Source: Actinomadura sp. CNU-125 (GTDB lineage: Bacteria > Actinomycetota > Actinomycetes > Streptosporangiales > Streptosporangiaceae). From it: DNA of 32,719 bases. The position numbers and the translations under genes are program-made. The stretch is from assembly GCF_001942465.1 (NCBI RefSeq), contig NZ_MKJY01000588.1:1-32719 (forward strand), written 5' to 3'. Shown in pieces: positions 26,501 to 32,719 of this stretch. The notes beneath the pieces are model-generated. The model ran no database searches and was not told the DNA's origin. It worked only from the letters and a program-made list of their open reading frames with translations. The stretch's first letter is position 1; each line of letters opens with the position of its first letter.

Positions 26501-27020
26501 CCGCGCCGAACCCGCCGAGGAGCTGGTCGACGGCGGTGCCGACCTGGTCGGCGACGCCGCCGCTCTCCTTCCGCAGGAACGCGGTCAGCGACTCGCCCGG
26601 ATGCTTGCGCTGCCAGTAGACCGCCAGCGCCACGTCGAACGCGGGCCACGAGCGCGCCAGCGGCGCGAGCGCGGCCCGTACCCGCAGCAGGACGGTCTCG
26701 AAGCTCGAACCGGCGGGGTCGGCGAAGTCGAGGACCGCGCGTGCGCCGCGCCGCGGCAGGCCGTCCAGTTCACCGTTCACCGCCAGGTCCGCGACGTGCC
26801 GGACCAGTGTGGACTTGCCGATGCCGCCTTCGCCGGACACGGCGATGAGGTTGCCCGCCGGACGCTGGAAGTCGAGCAGTTCGTCGACGGTCCACGACCG
26901 TTCGGAGAGTCGCGCGAACCGGTCCCGGAAGGCCCGGATGTGCTCTTCCCGGTCGGTGAAGACGTGCTGTACTTCGAATGGAGCGCGCGGCCCGTAGGCG
27001 AAGAACTGGTCGACGTCCAC
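23571..27020 (-). CDS. STAND-type ATPase with TPR-like region and C-terminal aminoglycoside-phosphotransferase-like domain
   Basis: 1149-residue unbroken protein. N-terminal P-loop ATPase: Walker A GEGGIGKSTL with Lys69, Walker B AALCVLDTLEN with Asp244, then a winged-helix-like section (RQIERFVQRPFVRRDDTVWP, YRLHENLRRSV) as in STAND switch proteins. Residues about 450-880 are helical TPR-like repeats (LLGHTYLQNARFAEAAGFFE). From about 905 an APH/choline-kinase-like domain follows: VVKV with Lys919, EEIRATAG for the conserved glutamate, HGDAAVCHN (His1040, Asp1042, Asn1048) and LLDPGATESG (Asp1061). The Asp-to-Asn gap is one residue longer than usual, so catalysis needs care. GTG 27020 is a fair start; GGAGG is 17 bases upstream. 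It lies 149 bp after the kinase-WD40 gene on the same strand. Confidence 0.9.
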   Translation of the reverse strand: MDVDQFFAYGPRAPFEVQHVFTDREEHIRAFRDRFARLSERSWTVDELLDFQRPAGNLIAVSGEGGIGKSTLVRHVADLAVNGELDGLPRRGARAVLDFADPAGSSFETVLLRVRAALAPLARSWPAFDVALAVYWQRKHPGESLTAFLRKESGGVADQVGTAVDQLLGGFGAVSAAYRALNLLGRTAAQKARLKRLRAELPALDPILSEDDPDRMLGYMPVLLAADLERARRRRPAAALCVLDTLENVQRLPAKRGGLEDLVSRLVYLMPNVAFVAAGRLPLRWHDPARAVALTYGGERRWPGLAGGDQLGLDGFDPASAEAYLTARLTVDGTPAIGPGVRERIIAGSGGSPLYLDLSAGLFGQYLARGEAPPADVFGLGFPELVLRTMRDLSAPDRDLLRAAALLEAFDEDVLHAVLPHLRLRQIERFVQRPFVRRDDTVWPAYRLHENLRRSVIECDAHTDDGWTRDERARNTERAIEHLTRVALTVWDDDEDHPLPLGVRGRRCVAAFLLVLHAADEHGLTPRPLGDLAYTLTVLGHWQVLVSLPELPDSPGLARLTEIARLTARGDVNAEDRYLALREAIGEPGGPYADYYRHELASRAHIIGRVEEAAGHLSGIEPTSLIGASGRFGLADNALRRSDYRSVKRLMDGASQAGPDQVRAADLLGHTYLQNARFAEAAGFFEVTLEAAREADAPLWEARALRHLLLALMWYDADRTLSLLGRARELNASAGESIGLAQCDMAEAMARALRGERRAAAGLLDAAARRFGELGASRELLPVEALQVLLDASGGEPARAARTARSLAEDCLPVWAPVTGAWAGLDADFGAVEWLDDPDSARRRWSQAAARLRPPVCGPLDAGDRRALIPTGPVPGALVETAIRDALACPAFDGPRDPAAALRAYGTDGVVPGARTVVKVRRRLHERLRTVRGFEEIRATAGVRAPRLHDSGTSGQAWWAVLERLPGAHADRPTPARQRELGHQLRLWHALPPGDGLRLDDPGALGVLLGWARTTAPDAYPAIAERFDAACRGLPMTAIHGDAAVCHNALFDGDVLTGLLDPGATESGPPMLDLAWSLAVDMPRGADPGPLIDGYGADAVDHDALAALLPLMMLRRLIDTPALGLADRDGAWITRWLRDHHPDLLTLLR

Positions 27021-27153
27021 CCGGATACCCGATCACATACCTCCGGCCCTGACAACGGTGTTCCGCACCCGAACGGTGCCGGACGCTCCGCCTCGGATGA
27101 CGTCCGGTGGATGCGGGTCAGGGGTTCTCGGGCACGCACCGACCCGACGCCCG

Positions 27154-27167
27154 CGAAGATCGCTTCG
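27154..27167 (-). terminator. Small hairpin after the kinase-WD40 gene
   Basis: CGAAG and CTTCG arms with a four-base loop, three bases after the TAG at 27172-27170 on the minus strand. No T-run follows, so it would at best slow polymerase or protect the 3' end; read-through into the STAND gene is likely. Confidence 0.25.
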
Positions 27168-27169
27168 AC

Positions 27170-30100
27170 CTACTGTGCTGGACAGACGTCGAGGTAGTCG
27201 ACACCGGACGGTACGTACTCGGACCATTCTGTACGGGTCATGTTGCGGTTGGCGATGGCGCAGGCCGCCGCCAAGGGGTCTGCTGGAATGGCCATGTTCC
27301 AGCGCTGCACGATGCCGTCCCGGAAGAATTCATGGCCGCTGCCATCTACCAGAACCACGCCACCCGTGGTGATCAGAGATGCCCCATCGGAACTGAAGGC
27401 CAGCGACTGCACGACGCCGCCCTTATTGAGGGGGGCACCGACCTGAGCATGGACAGTGGCGTCCCAGAGCAGGATTCTCTCCTCTTCATTGACGGCCAGA
27501 ATATGTCCATCGGGACTGAAGACCAATGGCCCCAATATTTCGTTCGGCGACCCGCTGGTGAAGGGTATCCCGATCTGATGGCGTCCCTCGACATCCCACA
27601 GAAAAGCCGCGCTCTCTCCACCGATGGCGAGTTTCTGGTTATCGACTGGGCTGAAGGCCAGAGACTGCACCGTGCCGGTGTACGTGACGAGTGACCGGAT
27701 TTCCTTAGAGTTTTGCGCGTCGGAGAGGTCGAAGAGCCGGACCGTCCGTCCGATTCTGGCGGCCAGCGTCCGGCTATCGGGGCTGAAAGCCAGAGCACCT
27801 ACCTCCTCCATCTTCTCCTTCTGCTGACCACGAGTGGACGGAAAGAGCGGCCCATCGGTCACTTGAACGCGCTTCTTCACGTCCCACAATTGTATATTCC
27901 ACTGGTAGGTCAAAGTGCTGGCTTCCCCTCGATAACCTCCGCTGACAGCCAGGAAGCGCCCGTCGGGACTGAAGGCCATATCACTGACTGCACCTCCCAG
28001 GGAAATATCAAGGGGAAGCCATTGCCCCGCAGCCGGATCCCAGATATCGATCCCACCGTACGGATCGGCGGTGGCGAACATTCCGTCGGCACCCACTTCA
28101 ATGGACACGCTCGCCCCGTTACGATCTTTCGGCCCCGCTATGGCGGCTCCCGTCTTTTTGCCGTTGGCGACGTTCCAGGTTTGAAAGGAGCCACCGGGCG
28201 GCATTTCGGGCGAGTGTTCCATCTCGGCGACCAGGACCCGTCCGTTCCGACTGATCCCCGTTGCGCGGGCGTCGATGTCGATGGGACGGGGGTCGGCTTG
28301 GTGCACGGTGAGGTCCCACAGTCGCACCGAGTCGATGTCGATGCCGGCTACGATGCCGTTGCCGACGAACGTCTGGTTCGAGGACTCGGCATCGATGGAG
28401 CCGAGGCGGATCCCATCGGCCGTCCACAGTTGCGTGCCGATAGCCACGACCCGCCCGTCGGGGCTGAACGTTATCGCTTCGTCAACACCGGAAACATTGG
28501 CTTCCGCTACACCGGATATGGACATGTCTTCATCTTTTTTCTGAGCCGCACGCGTGTCCCAGAAGAAGAAAATTGTTTCACCATCTTCTCCTTCTTTTGT
28601 CGTTATAAGGGTTCGCCCTTTCGGGCCCAGTGCCAGCACTTCACCCGGCCGAGAAATACGCTTCTTGCGTGCGCCGGTGGCGAGGTCGACCAGTTCCACC
28701 GTGGAGTGGCCTTCGGTGGTCTCGCGCGCGACGGCCATGGTCGTGGCATCGGGGCTGACCACTCCCGGGCGGGGAATCTGAAGGCGGGGGCGGTGGCCGA
28801 ACGGGCGTACGTCCCAGAGTTCGACGACGCCGGCGCCGGTGTCGGTGGCGGCAGCGGCGTCGGCGGCGAGATCGCTGAAGGTGACGGCCACGCTTTTGCC
28901 GTCCGGGGTAAAGGCGATCGGACCGGGGGCGGCGCCTTCGGGGACCGGCAGGTCGCCGAGATGCCGGCGGGAACGGACGTCCCAGATCCTCACCACCGGC
29001 TTCTGTTCACCCACGAGGACCGAGGTGTCGACCGCGGCGGCGAGTGTTCCGCCGTCCGGGCTCAGTGCCACCGAGAAGTCGGCCTGTCCAGACGTGGGGG
29101 AAAGTTCGAGCAGCTCCAGGGGGTCGCCGTTACGGCGGCGCTTGTGCACGTCCCACAGCTCGACGGTGCCGTCATAGTTGCCGACCGCGAGCAACCGTCC
29201 CTCGCCGTCGGCCGCGAGCGCGGCGGGGCTGCCCACGTATCCGTTCAGCCCCCCGCGGGCGGATTGGGTGAGGATGTTGTCCAGCGCGGCGCGGCTTTCG
29301 GGGGTTTCCTGGATGCGCTGGGCGGCGACGGCCAGCAGGGCGGCGGTACCCGGGTCGGCGCTACTGAACTGGCGGCTCTGCGCAGCCAGTTGCCGTGACG
29401 CCGCGTTGTCGCGTTGGCGGTTGGCGGTGTCCTGCGCTCGGACCGCCCATCCGGTGGCGGCCAGGGAGAGCAGGGTGGTGATGGCCAGGACCACGGCGGT
29501 GATGCGGACGCGACGGGCGCGGGCGGTCTGGGCGCGGGTGCTGGCGTCCAGCAGGCCGCGTTCGGCCCGGTTGGGGTGGGGCGGATGCCCGCTGGCGGCC
29601 CAGCCGGCGGCTTTGTCGAGGTTGGCGCCGGTCAGTACGTCGCCGCGGCGCTGTCCGTTGCTGTTCCAGGTGTGGGCGGCCTGCCGGGTGCGGTGGTGGG
29701 CGTTGAGTTCCTCGTGCCGGTCGTCGAGCCAGTTCCGGAGCCGGGGCCAGGCCCGCGGTAGCGCCGGGCGGGTCAGGACGATCTGTTCGGTTCGTCCGGT
29801 CGGCTGCTGCCCGGCGGGGTCGGGTGCGTGGTCGCCGGTGACGGCCAGCAGCGGCGCGAAGGCTCGCACCACCCGCCGCAGCGCTTCTGTTTCGGCGGGG
29901 TCGTGGCGGTCGAACAGTTCTGCCGCCGGTACCGGGCGGGTGGACCAGCCGCCGTCCTCCCCAGGCACCAGACAGCGCAGGAACACCTCGGGGGCCAGGC
30001 GCTGATCCTCGGGCGGCAGGGTTGTGTAGGCGTCCTCGGCGAGTTTGCCCAGTGCCGGGTCTCCCGGCTGCCATCCGGTCTGCGGGGCGGCCTGCCCGGC

Positions 30101-30957
30101 CCCCCACCTGACCAGCTCCTGCGGGTCGCCGGTGCGCTGGTGGGGGTCGCCGGTCAGCGCCGCCAGGATCGCCCGCGCCGTCGGGCGCTCAGCGGATCCT
30201 TGTCCAGCGCCGCGGCCACCAGCGCGCGCAGCGGCTCGGGCAGCGCACCCAGATCGGGGTCGCAGGTGCGGACCTGGTGGGCGATGGCCGGCAGGTCGCC
30301 ACCGGTGAAGGCGTGGCTGCCGGTGGCGGCGAACACCATGATCGCGCCCCAGGCGAACACGTCGGCCTCGGCACCGGCCCGCTGCCCCGCGTACACCTCC
30401 GGCGCCATGTACCGCAGCGTCCCGACCAGGCCGCCGCCCTGCGTGGCCGAGTGGGTGTCCAGGACCCGCGCGATCCCGAAATCGATCAGCCGGGGACCGT
30501 CCGGCCCCAGCATCACGTTGCCGGGCTTGAGGTCGCGGTGCACCACCTTGGCCTGGTGGATGGCCGTCAACGCGGTGACGATCCCGATCCCCAGCCGGTG
30601 CAGATCGTCCTCGCCGAACCGCCGCGGCGCCCTCCCCCCGCCTCCGGCGACGGTCGACTGCAAGCTCAAGCCGTCGATGTACTCGCTCACGATGTAGGGC
30701 CGCGGCGGTTTGAGGTGCACCTGCAGAATCCGCGCGGTGCAGAACGACGCGACCCGCTGGGCCGCACGCGCCTCGGCCGCCATCTGCTCCAGATCCTGCG
30801 GAGCCTCCGACGCCCCGTGCAGCACCTTGATCGCCACCCGGCCCCCGTCCGGGCCGTACCCCTCGTAAACCACGCCCTGCCCACCGGCGCCGAGCCGCCC
30901 CGCCAGCCAGAACTCCCCGATCCGCTCCGGATCCCCCGGCACCAGCCCGTCCACCAA
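27170..30957 (-). CDS. Ser/Thr protein kinase fused to nSTAND-type rear half and WD40 propeller (one frameshift)
   Basis: Residues 14-265 are a complete kinase: GAGGQGVV loop, VAIK Lys44, HRDLKPGN Asp142, DFG Asp159, PEVYAG. Next comes a helical part typical of what follows the ATPase in nSTAND proteins (LAEDAYTTLPPEDQRL, AWPRLRNWLDDRHEEL), a membrane helix (VRITAVVLAITTLLSLAATG), then RQLAAQSRQFSSADPGTAAL and a propeller of about 12-14 WD40 repeats ending EWSEYVPSGVDYLDVCPAQ. The P-loop ATPase is absent; the kinase sits in its place. The frame changes at 30194-30195; adding one C gives DKDPAERPTARAILAAL and 1262 residues. TTG 30957 or GTG 30954 may start it (GAGAGGGG upstream). It precedes the STAND-APH gene, probably on one transcript. 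Confidence 0.88.
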
Positions 30958-31058
30958 CCCAAGGACCCCTCTCCAACACGCGGCGGGTACTCACCAGCCC
31001 AGGACCACCACGGCCGACATCGGTTACCTGTCACTGGGACTCCACCGAAACCAGCAGA

Positions 31059-31136
31059 GTTCGCCGTAATCCGGCCACAAATGCGTCCCCTAAATTCCCA
31101 GGGCTCCCACCTGGGGACGTTCGCCGCCATCCGGCC
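31059..31136. repeat. Direct repeat GTTCGCCGxxATCCGGCC flanking inverted repeats
   Basis: Two copies of 18 bp (31059-31076 and 31119-31136) match at 16 positions and are 60 bp apart. Between them are GTCCCC/GGGGAC (31085-31090, 31113-31118) and CCCAGG/CCTGGG (31097-31102, 31110-31115) inverted pairs. Paired sites at 60 bp fit a regulator binding twice on one face of the helix in the divergent gap. The factor is unknown. Confidence 0.45.
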
Positions 31137-31141
31137 GAGCG

Positions 31142-31163
31142 GCCGATTCGGCCCGTAATCGGC
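31142..31163. promoter_or_regulatory. Hairpin GCCGATT...AATCGGC
   Basis: Perfect seven-base arms (31142-31148 and 31157-31163) around eight bases, followed by TTTATGG. It lies 208 bp before the ATG at 31371. It may be an operator or a weak terminator; the three Ts are too few to decide. Confidence 0.3.
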
Positions 31164-31370
31164 TTTATGGTCCGGGCGGTGTCGGGGGGTGAAGGCCGGA
31201 ACTCGTCTCCGGCGACGAGCCGCGCCCGGTGGGCGTCTCCGCGCCGGCCCCGGATCACGGTCGGTGCCGCCGTCGGCGAGGCGATGACTTCCCGTGACCC
31301 CGCAGCGCCGCCGATGAGTTTGGGGCTCCCGGCCGGTCAACCTCGCGACACCCTAGGAAAGGACACCGCC

Positions 31371-31976
31371 ATGTCGGAGCTTCTCGTCGACTTCATCACC
31401 TCCCTCGACGGTTACGCGTCGGGGGAGGGATGGCCCGGGTTCTGGGGCTTGGAGGGCCCGGAGTACCTCGCTTGGCTCGGGGAGCAGCCCGAGGCCACTC
31501 ACCTGATGGGAGCGAACACCTACCGCCTGATGTCGGGCTTCGCCGCCGGTGAGGTCCCGGACGGCCAGGACGAGTTCAGGCCCGAGGAGGAGGCGTCCGT
31601 CGACGAGCTCACGCAGGCGTCCAAGGTGGTGTTCTCCTCCACACTGGAGGAGCCGCTGACGTGGGCGAACTGCACGCTCGTCCGTGGCGACGCCGTCGAG
31701 GCCGTCCGCGGCATGAAGGCGAGCGGCTCGGGACTCCTCACCACGATCGGCAGCCTCAGCCTGTGCCGGTCCCTGCTCCGAGCCGGACTCGTCGACCGCT
31801 TCCGGGTCGTGATGTTCCCGGTGATCACCCGCGCCACGGGCGCAGAACGCATCTACGACGGCTATCCGGACGTCGCCCTCGAAATGATCGAGCACCGCAC
31901 CTTCGACGGCCGCATCCAGTTGGTCGAATACAAGCCCCGCGTGCTCGAACACCCGCCGCTCGCCGCCCCCCCGTGA
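31371..31976 (+). CDS. RibD C-terminal/dihydrofolate-reductase-fold protein
   Basis: 201-residue reductase-like protein of the actinobacterial DHFR/RibD-C group. Start SELLVDFITSLDGYASGEGW matches the family's first strand and loop. ATHLMGANTYRLMSGF is the NADPH-loop part, KVVFSSTLEEPLTW the middle strand, and LTTIGSLSLCRSLLRAGLVD the conserved helix; VMFPVITRATGAERIYDGYP ends the fold. It is probably an NADPH-dependent reductase of unknown substrate rather than folate synthesis. ATG 31371 has AAGGA eight bases upstream. Its TGA at 31974-31976 overlaps the possible GTG start of the kinase remnant. It is divergent from the kinase-WD40 gene. No frame break. Confidence 0.88.
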   Translation: MSELLVDFITSLDGYASGEGWPGFWGLEGPEYLAWLGEQPEATHLMGANTYRLMSGFAAGEVPDGQDEFRPEEEASVDELTQASKVVFSSTLEEPLTWANCTLVRGDAVEAVRGMKASGSGLLTTIGSLSLCRSLLRAGLVDRFRVVMFPVITRATGAERIYDGYPDVALEMIEHRTFDGRIQLVEYKPRVLEHPPLAAPP

Positions 31977-32410
31977 CGTCGTCCCGTCCGCCGTCCTGGA
32001 CCGCCGCCGGGCCGACGGGCGCGCGCGGCTCGGCTTCGGGGGCCGCCTCGACCGGCGGCGAAGCGACCCGGGCGAGCGACCTGTACGCCGTCGGATGCCT
32101 GCTGCACGAACTCCTCGGGGGCGAACGCCCGTTCCAGGCGGCGAACGTCGCGGAGGAGATCGTCCGCTCGCAGACCGAACCCGCGCCGCTGCTGACGTCC
32201 GTCCCGGCGGAACTCGCCGGGCTTGTGCGGTCGGTGCTGGTGAAGGGGTCCGGGCGGCGTCCGTCCGGCGCGGTGGCCCTGTACGCGCGGCTGCTCCCGG
32301 GGACGCGCGGGCTCCGCCCGCTGCCCGGGTGGATCACCCCCGGGCCGGGGGACGACCCGCGGCACCTCTACACGGCCGCGCTCACCGCGCTCCGTCCCGT
32401 TGCGGGGTGA
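31973..32410 (+). pseudogene. Ser/Thr kinase C-lobe remnant
   Basis: Only the rear of a kinase domain is present: ASDLYAVGCLLHELLGGERP (helix F region), then VPAELAGLVRSVLVKGSGRR and PSGAVALYARLLPGTRGLRP. There is no ATP-binding lobe, HRD or DFG. The first 35 codons from GTG 31973 (overlapping the preceding stop in GTGA) are low-complexity Gly/Ser/Ala. A shifted frame near 32020 reads RLGFGG, which might echo a lost DFG region. It ends two bases before the 17-codon ORF. A broken kinase gene is the best reading; whether the fragment is translated is unknown. The tail DPRHLYTAALTALRPVAG is like those of full kinases elsewhere. Confidence 0.65.
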
Positions 32411-32411
32411 G

Positions 32412-32465
32412 ATGACCGAAATGGGACAGATCTTCGGCGGGGTCGGCGGCGTCTACCGGAACTAG
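32412..32465 (+). CDS. 17-residue ORF, copy 2
   Basis: Reads MTEMGQIFGGVGGVYRN then TAG; see copy 1 at 17648-17701. It starts one base after the kinase remnant's TGA, with GGGGTGAG directly before the ATG, so coupled translation is possible. The next gene begins 26 bp later. The GGVY-x-N end is the most conserved part of the two copies. Confidence 0.45.
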   Translation: MTEMGQIFGGVGGVYRN

Positions 32466-32491
32466 GACATCCCCGACCTTTTCGAGGGCCC

Positions 32492-32719
32492 ATGACGGAC
32501 GATCAGACCGCCCGAACCACCGTGGAGAAGCTGGCGGGCCACCTGTCGGCGGTCGCGGCCGGGACGGCGCGTCCGGCGGACGACCCGAACGCCGAACGGC
32601 TGCGCACGCTCGTCGCGGGCGTCGTCCGTCCCGCGCTGTGGCGGCCGTTCGAGGAAGACCCCGGCGACCCGGACCGCGTCGCGGCGCTCACCGACGGGCT
32701 CACCGCCGCGCTGGCCGCC
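32492..32719 (+). CDS. Second copy of the single-pass membrane protein (N-terminus only)
   Basis: 76 residues to the right edge, starting MTDDQTARTTVEKLAGHLSA and continuing ALWRPFEEDPGDPDRVAALT. The cytosolic part closely follows the protein at 17730-18608 (TVERLVGHLTAVAAGTVRP against TVEKLAGHLSAVAAGTARP). ATG 32492 has CGAGGG upstream, while copy 1 uses GTG at the same place. The membrane helix and external domain lie outside the window. The neighbours match copy 1: the 17-codon ORF and the leader repeat. Confidence 0.75.
   Translation, partial: MTDDQTARTTVEKLAGHLSAVAAGTARPADDPNAERLRTLVAGVVRPALWRPFEEDPGDPDRVAALTDGLTAALAA

Larger units (their letters stand above)
30958..31370. other. Divergent control region between the kinase-WD40 and RibD/DHFR-fold genes
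   Basis: 413 bp without a convincing gene. It contains an 18-bp direct repeat (31059-31076 and 31119-31136), nested inverted repeats between the copies, and a hairpin at 31142-31163, all described separately. The plus-strand reading frame that extends upstream from 31371 to 31167 has no codon or family support and is probably not translated. Confidence 0.6.

Noticed and set aside
24900..27197. Long plus-strand open frame opposite the STAND-APH gene
   Set aside because: Its Arg/Gly/Gln-rich sequence has no domain; it is the antisense shadow of a high-GC coding region.
1..32719. tRNA, rRNA, insertion sequences or phage attachment sites
   Set aside because: I found no cloverleaf, rRNA segment, transposase motif or paired terminal repeats.

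Overview
The window is high-GC DNA with GTG and TTG starts, strong Shine-Dalgarno sites, SigE-family sigma factors and many eukaryote-like Ser/Thr kinases. This points to an actinomycete, most likely of the Streptosporangiales/Actinomadura type; that placement is inference, since there is no rRNA or tRNA gene to test it. The striking feature is five Ser/Thr protein kinases plus one kinase remnant in 33 kb. Each intact kinase carries a different C-terminal module: two PQQ-type propellers, two WD40-type propellers, and one PH-like domain on a degenerate kinase.

Layout. 1-672 (minus): start of a polytopic membrane protein that runs off the left edge. 795-9265 (minus): a compact block read right to left: GNAT acetyltransferase, AAA/TPR regulator, class-V PLP aminotransferase, then two tandem paralogous kinase-PQQ propeller genes; the last four are packed within 13 bp of each other or overlap. 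9444-10715 (plus): predicted pseudokinase. 10769-12452 (minus): a small lipoprotein and a secreted WxG-repeat propeller. 12608-14406 (plus): SigE-family sigma factor, its translationally coupled membrane partner, and an unknown protein. 14403-15446 (minus): a second secreted propeller. The two secreted propellers flank the sigma operon, and each has the same AT-rich 31-bp upstream element, so they may be one regulon.

15848-18608: an NmrA-like NAD(P)-binding protein behind a TetR-type palindrome, a DUF6199-like membrane protein, and a single-pass membrane protein preceded by a 17-codon ORF. 18633-20707 (minus): kinase-WD40. 20708-21371: no secure gene. 21372-23587: CPBP protease homologue, ParB/Srx-fold protein, FkbM methyltransferase. 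23571-30957 (minus): a 1149-residue STAND ATPase with TPR-like helices and a C-terminal aminoglycoside-phosphotransferase-like domain, preceded by a kinase joined to the rear half of an nSTAND protein and a WD40 propeller. 31371-32719 (plus): RibD/DHFR-fold protein, a kinase C-lobe remnant, a second copy of the 17-codon ORF, and the start of a second copy of the membrane protein found at 17730.

Eight genes are interrupted by single +1 or -1 frame changes, ten in all. In each case the domain architecture is restored by adding or removing one base, usually in a short G/C run. Indel errors in the assembly are the simplest explanation, although slippage or real decay cannot be excluded from one sequence. 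These genes are annotated as whole genes with the break noted.
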